Notes: generated by a model from the letters alone, not told the origin. A stretch of 64,000 nt of DNA from Microvirga flocculans ATCC BAA-817 (GCF_000518665.1 NZ_JAEA01000010.1:152047-216046), one strand, 5' to 3'. Shown: positions 33,901 to 42,183, numbered from the stretch's first letter. Made by a program: numbers and translations.

Positions 33901-36458
33901 TCACGGTCAATGACGGGTCGCTGGACAGCTCAGGGGCGAGCAAGAGCGTCAGCATTGAGGCCGTCAACGACACCCCTGCCGTGACTGTCCCTTCCGCGAT
34001 CACGGTCACGGAGGACGTGGCTACGGCCCTGACCGGCATCAGCTTCAGCGATACGGATTCCGGTTCCAACATGGTCACAGTCACTCTTGCGGTTGCGAGC
34101 GGGATTCTGTCGGCCCTGAGCGGAGGCGGCGTCACGGCGGCAGGAAACGGGACCGGCAGCCTGACGCTGACCGGGACGATTGCGAATATCAATTCCTTCA
34201 TCAACGGCGGCCATGTCTCCTTTACGACAGCGAGCAATGCCACGGCTGACGTTGTCTTGACTGCGACCATCAACGATAACGGCAATGTCGGGAACGGCGG
34301 CGCGAAGAGCGCCACTGCCACTACCACGATCGAAGTGGCGCAGGTCAACGACGCGCCCACGATAACCGCGCCTGTTTCCATTGCCGTGAGCGAGGATACG
34401 TTCACCGCGCTGACCGGGTTCAGTTTCGCCGACATGGATGCCGGCGGCAACCTTGTGGTCGTTACCCTTGAGGTTTCACACGGAACGCTCACCGCTCTGA
34501 ACGGCGCGAACGTAACCGTCGGCGGTTCCGGAACAGGATCGTTGACGCTGACGGGCAGCATCGCCGACATCAATACATTCATTGCGGACAGCCTGGTCAG
34601 CTTCAAAACCGATCCCGATGCCACCAGCAATGTCGTTCTGACCGTTGGAATCGACGATGGCGGCAATACCGGCACCGGTGGCGCCAAGACGGCGGTCACG
34701 ACGACCACTCTGGTGGTCACGGCGGTGAACGATGCGCCCGTCAACAGCGTGCCTTCGGCGCAGATCGTGGATCAGGACGGCATTCTGGTCTTCAGCTCAG
34801 GCAATGGAAATCTCATCGCAATCTCGGACGTGGATGCAGGGAACGGCACGCTGCGCGTGACATTGACGGCCACTCACGGGTCGATCGCCCTGAGCGGCAC
34901 TTCCGGTCTGTCCTTCCTGGTCGGCAGCGGCTCTGGCGATGCCACGATGACTTTCGATGGCACATTGGCCGCCATCAATCAGGCCCTGAACGGCCTTTCC
35001 ATCACTCCAGAGGCCGGCTATCACGGTCCTGCGAGCCTGCAGGTCGTGACGAGCGATCTGGGTTTGAGCGGATCCAGAGGCACGCTGACAGACAGCGATA
35101 CGATCTCTATCCATGTCCGCAGCGTCGAGCCCAGGGTTGCATCCGTCAACGTCACGAATGCAGACGGCACCTACAAGCCGGGGGACACGATTGTCGTGAC
35201 CGTGACCTTCGATCAGGCCGTGATCGTGGATGCTGCCGGAGGCGTGCCGAGCCTTCTTCTCGAAACAGGCAGTCAGGACCGCACGGCGCGGTATGTGTCG
35301 GGTTCGGGCACGAATGTTCTGGCCTTTGCCTACAAGGTCCAGGCAGGCGATGTGAGCGCCGATCTCGACTACCACTCCATCAACGCGCTTTCGCTGAATG
35401 GCGCCACGATCCGCAATGCGGCGAATGACGATGCGATCCTGACCCTTCCTGCGCCTGGTGGAGCGGGCTCCATTGGTGGACAGCATGACATTGTGATCGA
35501 GTATGGTGCAGAGGTGACGCCCAGGCCTGGCGGCGGCGTGGGTATCAGCATCACGGATCCCGACCAGCTGACGTCAGGCCTCGGTACCAGCGGTCTCGAT
35601 GAGGTGGTGTATAGTGGCTCCGGTCGGCTCATTCTGCCGGGCAAAATCGAGAACCTCACCCTGACGGGCGGTGATGCCCAGGCCGACGGCAATAACCTTG
35701 CCAATGCCATCCGGGGCAGTGCCGGTGACAATGTGCTGCGCGGATTGGGCGGCAACGATTGGATGCACAGCGGCGATGGCGATGATTCAGTGGATGGTGG
35801 CTTGGGACGCGACTACCTGTTCGGCGGCAGAGGGGACGATGTCGTCAAAGGCAACTCGGGCAACGACACCATTTACGGATATATGGGCGACGATTCCGTC
35901 TATGGTGGGTCGGGCAACGATCTGATGTCAGGCAGTGCCGGAAGCGACCGGGTCTATGGCGGTGTTGGCGACGATACGGTCAATGGTGGCTCCGGCAACG
36001 ACTGGGTCTATGGCGAGGCCGGTGATGACAGAGTCTATGGCAGCATTGGCAATGACACTATCAGGGGCGGAACCGGCAACGACACACTCAATGGCGGGGC
36101 CGGCAATGACATGCTTTATGGCAATGCGGGGCGAGACGCCTTCGTTTTTGATACAAGGCCGAGCCGAAGCGGCAACATCGACACGATTGTCGATTTCAAT
36201 CCGGGCTATGACCGGATTTTGCTGGATAATGCCGTTTTCGCAGCGCTTGGGAAGGGATCCGCCAAGGGTGTGAAGCTGTCGGCCGAGATGTTTGTTGCAG
36301 GCACGTCTGCGAGGGATGGAGACGACCGGATCGTCTATGATCGCAAGACTGGCGCGCTCTATTATGATCCGGATGGTAGCGGCTCGGCCGTGCAGGTGAA
36401 GATCGCGACGCTGGCCAACAAGCCTGAACTCACGCATCACGTGCTCTTCGTCATCTGA
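30963..36458 (+). CDS. giant RTX protein with VCBS/cadherin-like repeats, putative adhesin
   Basis: The 1831-residue acidic, cysteine-poor protein has no N-terminal signal peptide. Residues 1 to about 1500 are beta-sandwich repeats linked by AVNDAP-type junctions. Two units at about 605-715 and 740-850 repeat SGTWQYS-, LRFVP- and AWDQ-type motifs, and two at about 1015-1260 repeat ALTG-, GSLTLTG- and DINTF-type motifs. Fifteen RTX nonapeptides (GGxGNDxxx) span about 1590-1727 and would bind calcium. The tail resembles the C-terminal serralysin-type domain (DAFVFDTRP, DTIVDFNPGYDRI), where type I secretion signals lie. No catalytic domain is seen, so a biofilm or surface adhesin is likely. No HlyB/HlyD/TolC genes are in the window. 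GGAAGGGG precedes ATG 30963. Confidence 0.88.
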   Translation: MVGSLEGIQVKITLTLEGSFESAPPYQFTSVVVGQGAELVVPISARILSDTDGNGTIEPVQGPNGLLDGTVTIDISGNQVFAQFQGTAQPAGFRITIEGLAPAGVAPGTITEQGSMSGVNMVYAPTYDAATKTLGMYWYFLGFQPGTTVNQSVFYDNQLADAPQAADDAFGVKVGVPLTGKNVLSNDVDLDNGGPLGVVDLQRVTHVNGVAASVGQWVDLPGGGRILLKADGSLQFSDDGDFSDLAIGQTRATSFQYTVTDSAGLSDTATTTITVEGVNRPSTATNLTQTKTFVEDAGPVALDDIVVSDLDPGETVTVTLTLSNPLAGALSTGSFGGVTSTYNTATGIWTATGSVADVNALLAAVTFSPALNWNQNVTIATRVRDASGQGPADGVITLQGTAVNDAPTASATGSAPVHTENGSAVDLFSNVSIGTVEAGQTITGMTLTVSNLADGAHEVLIIDGTSILLTDGFTATTGANGVTVSVNLSGATATVTLSKTGGLSAAGAQTLVDGIAYRNTSESPTVAGDRVVTLTGITDNGGTANGGVDTTSLSLSATISLAAVNDAPTLSGGPYVLPAANEDAASGGTLVSSILSGLTHGDADAAAPSGIAITATAGSGTWQYSTDGVTWNVVGTVSGSAALLLSGSTQLRFVPNGENGETATLTFRAWDQTSGTPSTNSARSTADTTSNGGTTAFSTGTAQASLTVSSVNDAPVLSPISPVLTGLADADVNNAGQTVASIVGASIADVDSAAAEGIAITGLTSGSGTWQYSLDGGSTWHDMGSVSASSALLLRATDNVRFVPDGVSGTTGSLTYKAWDQSGSTAGLQGTKVDASAGGGSTPFSSVTDTASITVTAVNDVPVVTASGGSTAFVEGADVASTPVAVDPGLTLSDSDNATLASAKVTIVGNFYPGQDVLAFINDGISMGNITASYDADTGVLTLISAGATATLAQWQAALRSVTYTNSSDSPVTAARVMSFTVNDGSLDSSGASKSVSIEAVNDTPAVTVPSAITVTEDVATALTGISFSDTDSGSNMVTVTLAVASGILSALSGGGVTAAGNGTGSLTLTGTIANINSFINGGHVSFTTASNATADVVLTATINDNGNVGNGGAKSATATTTIEVAQVNDAPTITAPVSIAVSEDTFTALTGFSFADMDAGGNLVVVTLEVSHGTLTALNGANVTVGGSGTGSLTLTGSIADINTFIADSLVSFKTDPDATSNVVLTVGIDDGGNTGTGGAKTAVTTTTLVVTAVNDAPVNSVPSAQIVDQDGILVFSSGNGNLIAISDVDAGNGTLRVTLTATHGSIALSGTSGLSFLVGSGSGDATMTFDGTLAAINQALNGLSITPEAGYHGPASLQVVTSDLGLSGSRGTLTDSDTISIHVRSVEPRVASVNVTNADGTYKPGDTIVVTVTFDQAVIVDAAGGVPSLLLETGSQDRTARYVSGSGTNVLAFAYKVQAGDVSADLDYHSINALSLNGATIRNAANDDAILTLPAPGGAGSIGGQHDIVIEYGAEVTPRPGGGVGISITDPDQLTSGLGTSGLDEVVYSGSGRLILPGKIENLTLTGGDAQADGNNLANAIRGSAGDNVLRGLGGNDWMHSGDGDDSVDGGLGRDYLFGGRGDDVVKGNSGNDTIYGYMGDDSVYGGSGNDLMSGSAGSDRVYGGVGDDTVNGGSGNDWVYGEAGDDRVYGSIGNDTIRGGTGNDTLNGGAGNDMLYGNAGRDAFVFDTRPSRSGNIDTIVDFNPGYDRILLDNAVFAALGKGSAKGVKLSAEMFVAGTSARDGDDRIVYDRKTGALYYDPDGSGSAVQVKIATLANKPELTHHVLFVI

Positions 36459-36471
36459 AGAAGGCATCAGT

Positions 36472-36501
36472 CGACGCGGTGCAGCATCATGTACCGCGTC
36501 G
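36472..36501 (+). terminator. hairpin downstream of the RTX gene
   Basis: CGACGCGGT/ACCGCGTCG (9 bp) with a 12-base loop lies 14 bp after the stop, followed some 12 bases later by five T. A second stem, CCGGCGCC/GGCGCCGG, lies at 36529-36552 and could serve either convergent gene. Confidence 0.5.
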
Positions 36502-36573
36502 TTCGGCGAGACTTTTTAGGGAGGTAGTCCGGCGCCACTCTGTTGGCGCCGGCTTCTCAAAAGACCGGGAGTA

Positions 36574-36984
36574 TCACTCGGCAGGTTTCAGCTGGCCGCT
36601 CGGCGCAGGAGCGTTGTAAAGGGTCGGTCGGAAGACGAAATAGCCGAACAGCGCCATGGCGGCCAGCACGACCAGTGAAGCCAGAGCGGCGATCGGATCG
36701 GCCGCGGTGTAGCCGAGATGGATCGCGGCCACGGCGATGGTTAGAATGACGGTGCCTGCCGACCAGAGCGCAACCTGGATCAGGGCCAGCCTGTTTCTGT
36801 CGAGGATCGGGCGGCGCTCGTAGTAAATTCCGAAGAGGAAAAGGCTCACCCAGCCGAGCAGGTTCACGTGGGCATGAGCAGGCATGATCGCATGGTCCTG
36901 GGACGCCGCCATCCCGATCCCCATCGCCATGCCGGCAATGACGAAAAGAACCGCAAGACGAAAGCTGAGAGAAGAGGCGGTCAT
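36574..36984 (-). CDS. small four-helix membrane protein with PAHAHVNLLGW motif
   Basis: The 136-residue protein has four hydrophobic helices. The motif PAHAHVNLLGWVSLFLFG in helix two places two histidines in the membrane; similar His-rich segments occur in haem-copper oxidase subunit I and NnrS-like proteins. It is therefore possibly a haem- or metal-binding membrane protein, but the function is unknown. ATG 36984 follows AGGAGGACC; the frame continues upstream to 37047. It stands alone, convergent with the RTX gene. Confidence 0.7.
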   Translation of the reverse strand: MTASSLSFRLAVLFVIAGMAMGIGMAASQDHAIMPAHAHVNLLGWVSLFLFGIYYERRPILDRNRLALIQVALWSAGTVILTIAVAAIHLGYTAADPIAALASLVVLAAMALFGYFVFRPTLYNAPAPSGQLKPAE

Positions 36985-37339
36985 GATAAGGGTCCTCCTG
37001 AAAGTATTCCCTGGCTGAATATTATTGTTGTCTTTACAGCCGCGCACAGAATGGACGATGCGCGGAAGATCACAACTGAAATTTTGGCTTTTTATAGATG
37101 CAAATAATTATATAATATCGTTCTTAAGATAAGTTGCGCCGTCTGGTGCGATGATCTTGCGATGCGGTTTCGAACCCTTGGAGAATGGGTCCCCGCCGAT
37201 GGCATGAGGGCAAGGGGGTAGACAAGGCCTAGACCTTCAAGATGCGCCAGGCCTCCGGCGGGCTCACCTCGGCGCAGTCTCTCGAAACGATGGGTATTGA
37301 ACACCGAAGCTCGGCTTCGGCGAAAACCTCGACTTGCTT
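36985..37339. other. intergenic region, AT-rich core
   Basis: No gene recognised. An AT-rich patch (about 37090-37135) probably holds the promoter of the minus-strand membrane protein. GGTTTCGAACC near 37156 is a short dyad that mimics a tRNA T-loop but does not belong to a cloverleaf. Confidence 0.45.
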
Positions 37340-37486
37340 TCAGCTCCGAGGCACGCCGGGTCCCATGCCCTGCATGGCATGCAGCGCTTGCTCACAGCGC
37401 TCGATATGGCTTGCAGCCCGTTGCTTCATCTGTTGCATGTCATGGCAAGGATCATCGACGTCCTGGCGACAGAACCGGCACTGCAT
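37340..37486 (-). CDS. small Cys/His protein, zinc-finger-like
   Basis: The 48-residue open frame starts MQCRFCRQDVDDPCHDM and ends shortly after HIERCEQAL. The C-x2-C, C-H and H-x3-C residues could bind zinc. The start is supported by AGGGAGG five bases upstream; a longer in-frame start exists at 37588. I do not recognise a named family. It lies downstream of metZ on the same strand after 120 bp. Moderate confidence that it is real. Confidence 0.5.
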   Translation of the reverse strand: MQCRFCRQDVDDPCHDMQQMKQRAASHIERCEQALHAMQGMGPGVPRS

Positions 37487-37606
37487 GGCGGCCTCCCTGG
37501 CGTGGCGAACGAAGATCCAACGTGATCCCAGTGTGGAGGGTTCCTGCCACAGATCGGGCGGCAACGGCGCAGTCTGCCGTTTTGACATCAGTCGTGAGAT
37601 AGCGTG

Positions 37607-38797
37607 TCAGGCACGTTCCAGAGCGTTGGTGAGGTCCGCCAGCAAATCGTCGCGATGCTCCAGGCCCACGGAGAGCCGCACAAGCCCGTCCGAAATCCCC
37701 ATCTCGGCGCGCTGCTCAGGCGTGAAGCGTTGATGGGTGGTGGTGGCCGGATGCGTGACAAGGCTCTTCGCATCGCCCAGATTGTTCGAGATGCGGATCA
37801 GCCTGAGGGCGTTCAGGAACCGGAAGGCTTCCTCCTTTCCGCCCTTCAGGTCCAAGGCGATCATGGTGGAGGCGCCGCTCATCTGCTGCTTGATCAGCGC
37901 GGCCTGCGGATGGTCGGCGCGGCCCGGATAGGTGACCCGCCGAAGCTTGGGATGGCCGTGCAGGGCATCCGCAAGGTAGCCCGCCGTCGCCGTCTGGCGC
38001 TCGACGCGAAGAGGAAGGGTTTCGAGGCCTTTGAGGAGAACCCAGGCGTTGAAGGGCGATAGCGAGGGCCCCGTCATGCGCAGGAACTGCTGCACCTTGG
38101 TCTCGATGAATTCGGTGGAGCCCAGGATCACGCCGCCGAGACATCGTCCCTGCCCGTCGATGTGTTTCGTTGCGGAATACACCACGCAATCCGCTCCCAG
38201 GGCGAGGGGCTTCTGGAAGAGGGGCGTGGCGAAGACATTGTCGACGGTCAGCGTCGCGCCGGCCTCGTGGGCGATGGCGGCGACAGCCGCAATGTCGATG
38301 ATCTCAAGGCTCGGATTGGTAGGCGTTTCGAGCAGGAAAGCTTTCGTCTCGGGCCTGACCGCCGCGCGCCACTGGTCAAGGTCCTTGCCGTCGACGAGCG
38401 TGCAGCCGACGCCGAAACGGGGCAGGAAATCCTCCACCACCCAGCGGCAGGAGCCGAAGAGGGCGCGGGCGGCGACCACGTGGTCTCCGGCCTGGACCTG
38501 ACCCACCATGGCGGCCGTGACTGCTGCCATGCCGCTCGCCGTCGCGCGGGCCGCCTCAGCCCCTTCGATGGCGGCGATGCGCTGCTCGAAGGCATCCACG
38601 GTCGGGTTGGAGTAGCGGCTGTAGCTGTAGCCCGGCTCCTCGTTCAGGAACCGCTTCTCGGCGCTTTCGGCGCTCTCGTAGACGAAGCCCTGGGTCAGGA
38701 AAAGGGCCTCGGCGGTTTCTCCAAACGGGGTCCGCTGATGGCCTTCGTGAACGAGACGGGTTTCAAGGTGATAATCGGGGCGATGGGGCGAGGTCAT
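37607..38797 (-). CDS. metZ: O-succinylhomoserine sulfhydrylase
   Basis: The 396-residue PLP enzyme of the Cys/Met-metabolism family has SYSRYSNPTVDAFEQRIA at the N-terminus, GMAAVTAAMVGQVQAGDHVV, DNVFATPLFQKPL, and the PLP lysine in YSATKHIDGQGRCLGGVI. The HIDGQGR sequence is typical of MetZ rather than cystathionine synthase. It makes homocysteine directly from O-succinylhomoserine and sulfide for methionine synthesis. No SAM riboswitch was recognised in the 80 bp upstream. Confidence 0.92.
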   Translation of the reverse strand: MTSPHRPDYHLETRLVHEGHQRTPFGETAEALFLTQGFVYESAESAEKRFLNEEPGYSYSRYSNPTVDAFEQRIAAIEGAEAARATASGMAAVTAAMVGQVQAGDHVVAARALFGSCRWVVEDFLPRFGVGCTLVDGKDLDQWRAAVRPETKAFLLETPTNPSLEIIDIAAVAAIAHEAGATLTVDNVFATPLFQKPLALGADCVVYSATKHIDGQGRCLGGVILGSTEFIETKVQQFLRMTGPSLSPFNAWVLLKGLETLPLRVERQTATAGYLADALHGHPKLRRVTYPGRADHPQAALIKQQMSGASTMIALDLKGGKEEAFRFLNALRLIRISNNLGDAKSLVTHPATTTHQRFTPEQRAEMGISDGLVRLSVGLEHRDDLLADLTNALERA

Positions 38798-38876
38798 GAA
38801 TGGAACCTACAGACGTTCTATAAAAAGAACAATCGTCTTTTGTCGCGGAATGCCCAGTTGTTTCATTCTCCGGGGG

Positions 38877-39782
38877 TCAGCCCGTGACCTCCTTGCGCGC
38901 CAGCTCGATCAGGCGCTTCACGCATACTTCCAGGGATCCGCGCCAGGGCGGGAGAGCGACGCCATGCGCTTCCCTCAGCTTCGTGCAGTCGAGCCGCGAA
39001 TTGGCGGGCCTCTTGGCCGGCGTCGGGTAATCGGCCGTCGCAATCGGCCGGACCTTGGCGGAAGGACCGCCGAACCGCGCGGAGAGGGCGAAGATCTCCG
39101 TGGCGAACTCCGCCCAGCTGGCATAGCCCGTCCCGGCCATGTGGAACAGGCCGCGCAGGCTGCGGTCCTCGGGCCGTTCGAGAAGATTGCGGCTGACGGC
39201 GATTACGCCGTCGGCGATATCGAGGGCGCTGGTGGGCGAGCCGTACTGGTCGGCCACGACGCCGAGCTCATCGCGCTCGCCGGCCAGGCGCAGCATCGTC
39301 TTCACGAAATTCTTGCCGAAGGGGCTGTAGACCCAGGCCGTGCGCAGGATCACGTGGTTCTCGGCTTCGGCCGCCACGGCTTCCTCGCCCAGAAGCTTCG
39401 AGGCGCCGTAGACTCCCAAGGGGGAGACCGGGTCGTCCTCTCGATAGGGGCGGCCTGCCGTGCCGTCGAAGACGTAATCGGTGGAGAGGTGGATCAGGGG
39501 CACGTTCATGGCGGCGGCCGCGCCCGCAACGACGCCGGCGCCGATCCCGTTGATGGCCTCCGCCAGCTCCCGGTCCGTCTCCGCCTGATCGACGGCGGTA
39601 TAGGCGGCCGCATTCACGATCACGTCGCCGCCGGTTTCGATCAGCGCATCCTCGATGCCCGACGGATCGGCGAGATCGAGCTTGGGGCGGCCGACGAGCA
39701 CGGCCTGGACGCCGTGCGCTCGCGCGCGCTCCGCCAGGGAGCGCGCCACTTGCCCTTCCTTGCCGATGACGATGATACGCAT
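38877..39782 (-). CDS. rfbD: dTDP-4-dehydrorhamnose reductase
   Basis: The 301-residue extended short-chain dehydrogenase is recognised by MRIIVIGKEGQVARSL, NAAAYTAVDQAE, LIHLSTDYVFDG and GVYGASKLLGEEAV (the YxxxK catalytic pair). It performs the final NADPH step to dTDP-L-rhamnose for surface polysaccharide. The usual partners rfbA, rfbB and rfbC are not in the window, so this copy is detached. I chose ATG 39782 because of GGAG six bases upstream; an in-frame ATG at 39803 is an alternative. Confidence 0.9.
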   Translation of the reverse strand: MRIIVIGKEGQVARSLAERARAHGVQAVLVGRPKLDLADPSGIEDALIETGGDVIVNAAAYTAVDQAETDRELAEAINGIGAGVVAGAAAAMNVPLIHLSTDYVFDGTAGRPYREDDPVSPLGVYGASKLLGEEAVAAEAENHVILRTAWVYSPFGKNFVKTMLRLAGERDELGVVADQYGSPTSALDIADGVIAVSRNLLERPEDRSLRGLFHMAGTGYASWAEFATEIFALSARFGGPSAKVRPIATADYPTPAKRPANSRLDCTKLREAHGVALPPWRGSLEVCVKRLIELARKEVTG

Positions 39783-39850
39783 GAATACTCCAGTCTTCTT
39801 CAATCGAGGCGCGGCCCTTCAGCAGGAAGGGCCGCTTGCGATAGGCCGGG

Positions 39851-41599
39851 TCAGTTGCCGATGGCAACCCCTTCCCGCCGGCTGTCTGCTCCGCCGACGA
39901 GCCCCGCCGGGGTGACAACGATAGCATGGATGCCGGAATTCTGGTCGATCAGCTTGACGTCGTGCCCCATCGCCTCGAGACCCGCTTTCCAGCCTTCCGC
40001 TTCCGTGCCGGCCTCCAGCTCGGTCGGGCCGTTGCGGCTGCCCACATTGGGAAGGTCGGCCGCGACCTGCGGATCGAGCTTCCAGTCCAGAAGACCCACG
40101 AGGGTTTTGGCCACGTAGTTGATGATCAGGCTTCCGCCCGGCGAACCCACCACCGCATAAAGCTTTCCGTTGCCGTCGAGCACGATGGTCGGTGCCATGG
40201 ACGAGCGCGGGCGTTTGCCCGCCTCGACCCGATTGGCGATGGGCTTGTCGGATTCCATGACGGCGAAGGAGAAGTCCGTCAGCTCGTTGTTGAGCAGGAA
40301 GCCGCTCTTCGTCATCAGCCTCGCGCCGAACCCGTCCTCGATCGTCGTCGTCATCGACACCGCATGGCCGTTGCGGTCGACGATGGACATATGGCTGGTG
40401 CCGAACTCGATTCCGTCCGAAGGACCCCACAGGAAGGTCTTCTGGAAGGGCGGATCGCCGGGCTGCGCCTTGCCCATGGATTTGCCCGGATCGATGAGGG
40501 CGGCGCGGCTCTTGATGTAGCCGGGATCCGTCAGGCCCTTGACGGGCACATTCACGAAAGCCGGATCGGCGAGGAAGAGGGCGCGGTCCGCGTAGGCCAG
40601 GCGGCCCGCCTCCGCGATCCAGTGAACCGCTTCCGGACCGGGTTTCAGGGAGGCCATGTCCCGGGTTTCGAGAATGCCCATGATCTGCTGCACGGCCACC
40701 TGTCCCGAGCTCGGCGGGCCCATTCCGCAGATCCTGTAGACCCTGTAATTGCCGCACAGGGCCTCGCGCTCCTGCACCCTGTACCCCTTCAGATCGTCGA
40801 GCGTCATGTCGCCGGGATTGGTGGGGTGCCCCGTCACGGTGGCCACGATGTCCTGAGCGATCTCGCCCGTGTAGAAGGCGTCCGCTCCCTTCTCGGCGAT
40901 GGTGCGCAGGGTCTTGGCGAAGGCGGGGTTCTTGAGAACTGTCCCGACGGCCTTTGGCTTGCCGTCTGCCTCATAGAAATAGGCGCGGGCCACCGGATCG
41001 TTCTGGAGATACTTCTCCTGGGTCAGGAGACCATTGAGCCGCGGCGAGATCGCAAAGCCTTCCTCGGCCAGGCGTGCCGCCGGTTCGATCACCTGCTGCC
41101 AGGGCAGCTTGCCCCAGTTCTTGTGCGCCGTTTCCAGCAGGCGCAGCGTTCCCGGCACGCCGACCGAGCGCCCGCCCACGACGGCGTCGTAGAACTTCAT
41201 CGGCTTGCCGTCAGGCCCCAGAAAACGCTCCGGCTTGGCGGCGGCGGGCGCGGTTTCGCGCCCATCGAGCGTCGTCATGGTCTTCCCGTCCCAGAAGACC
41301 ATGAAGGCTCCGCCGCCGATGCCGGAGCTTTGCGGCTCGACGAGGTTGAGAACCAGCTGGACGGCGATCGCCGCATCGACCGCGCTGCCGCCCGCGGCGA
41401 GGATCTCGCGGCCAGCCTGGGCCGCCAGGGGATTGGCCGCAGCGACCATGTCGCGGGTTGCGGTGCCGGGAGATTTGAGCGCGCGCCCGGTCGGCGCTTC
41501 AGGCGCCAGAGTCGGCTGCGCCAGAACGGGCGCCGAGAGTGCAAGGCTTGCAAAGAACCCGAGGCTCATGAGGCCTCGGTAACGCATAGAGCCGATCAT
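39851..41599 (-). CDS. ggt: gamma-glutamyltransferase
   Basis: The 582-residue periplasmic, self-processing N-terminal nucleophile hydrolase cleaves glutathione and transfers gamma-glutamyl groups. A Sec signal peptide ends near SLALSAPVLA. The heavy chain contains the IGGGAFMVFWDGK region. T401 in FGTSHMSIVD is the expected nucleophile released by autocleavage. The small subunit has RPRSSMAPTIV and GSPGGSLIINYV for substrate binding. ATG 41599 follows AGGGAGGA. It lies upstream of rfbD on the same strand with a 68-bp gap; no functional link is evident. Confidence 0.95.
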   Translation of the reverse strand: MIGSMRYRGLMSLGFFASLALSAPVLAQPTLAPEAPTGRALKSPGTATRDMVAAANPLAAQAGREILAAGGSAVDAAIAVQLVLNLVEPQSSGIGGGAFMVFWDGKTMTTLDGRETAPAAAKPERFLGPDGKPMKFYDAVVGGRSVGVPGTLRLLETAHKNWGKLPWQQVIEPAARLAEEGFAISPRLNGLLTQEKYLQNDPVARAYFYEADGKPKAVGTVLKNPAFAKTLRTIAEKGADAFYTGEIAQDIVATVTGHPTNPGDMTLDDLKGYRVQEREALCGNYRVYRICGMGPPSSGQVAVQQIMGILETRDMASLKPGPEAVHWIAEAGRLAYADRALFLADPAFVNVPVKGLTDPGYIKSRAALIDPGKSMGKAQPGDPPFQKTFLWGPSDGIEFGTSHMSIVDRNGHAVSMTTTIEDGFGARLMTKSGFLLNNELTDFSFAVMESDKPIANRVEAGKRPRSSMAPTIVLDGNGKLYAVVGSPGGSLIINYVAKTLVGLLDWKLDPQVAADLPNVGSRNGPTELEAGTEAEGWKAGLEAMGHDVKLIDQNSGIHAIVVTPAGLVGGADSRREGVAIGN

Positions 41600-41733
41600 G
41601 CTGGTATCCTCCCTCTTCCGGTATTGGCAAAACGCGACCATAGGAGCCTAGCAAAAGCTTATCCCTTTGCGCCACATTTCCCAGAAAGAGGCGCAAAGAA
41701 GATATTGATCCTTATTGCGCTGCAATATCACAC

Positions 41734-41774
41734 TCCTGTCACTCTTTTCCGGCAGGGTGCGATTCGTGACAGGA
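41734..41774 (+). promoter_or_regulatory. hairpin that can mask a Shine-Dalgarno site
   Basis: TCCTGTCAC (41734-41742) is exactly complementary to GTGACAGGA (41766-41774). The 3' arm holds the AGGA that would serve the small gene starting at 41779. Such a fold would hide the ribosome-binding site. The 23-base loop is unstructured by eye. Confidence 0.4.
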
Positions 41775-41778
41775 AATC

Positions 41779-42039
41779 ATGGAGCAGGACATGTACGCCT
41801 ATAATCTGTTCCGCAGCACGAAGCCCGACGGGCTCGTTTGCGCGGTGCCGGAAGAGCGCACGGTTCCTCCGTTCGTGGTCGAGCCGTATTGGGAGTTCGG
41901 CGGAAAGGTCGAGGGCCGGGAGGCGCCTCTGGGCTTCGACAGGAAGGCGGCGATGGAGGGCGTCCGGTTCAACGGCTTCTATCTTTTCGCCAGTTTCCAG
42001 AAGGACCGCCCGAACCGGTCGCTTCCGGCAGGCTCCTGA
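41779..42039 (+). CDS. small hypothetical protein
   Basis: The 86-residue protein begins MEQDMYAYNLFRST and has no recognised family. It is acidic and aromatic-rich, with no membrane helix or signal peptide. AGGA lies five bases before ATG 41779; a second ATG at 41791 is possible. It is divergent from ggt. It reads as a genuine gene by its codon usage and clear start context. Confidence 0.6.
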   Translation: MEQDMYAYNLFRSTKPDGLVCAVPEERTVPPFVVEPYWEFGGKVEGREAPLGFDRKAAMEGVRFNGFYLFASFQKDRPNRSLPAGS

Positions 42040-42183
42040 GACAAAGGCATGTCCGGCGCTGTGCCGGACATGTGAGCTCGGGAAAGATCGTCCATAGATT
42101 CACATCGACACTTGATATCGAGCGGCACCTGTTCTCTATCTCATGTGTCCTCGCGCTCGCCGCTTCGCAGCATCGATTCGATT

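Noticed and set aside
35700..36140. Tandem short repeats as a CRISPR-like array
   Set aside because: The periodicity is 27 bp and in frame, and encodes RTX nonapeptides; there are no identical repeats separated by unique spacers.
37150..37200. tRNA fragment or attachment-site copy marked by GGTTTCGAACCC
   Set aside because: It resembles a T-loop, but the flanking bases do not pair into a T-stem or acceptor and do not match the 3' end of tRNA-Glu at 14411.
38798..38876. SAM-II riboswitch upstream of metZ
   Set aside because: Alphaproteobacterial methionine genes often carry one, but the SAM-II core and pseudoknot sequences are not present in the short space before the start codon.
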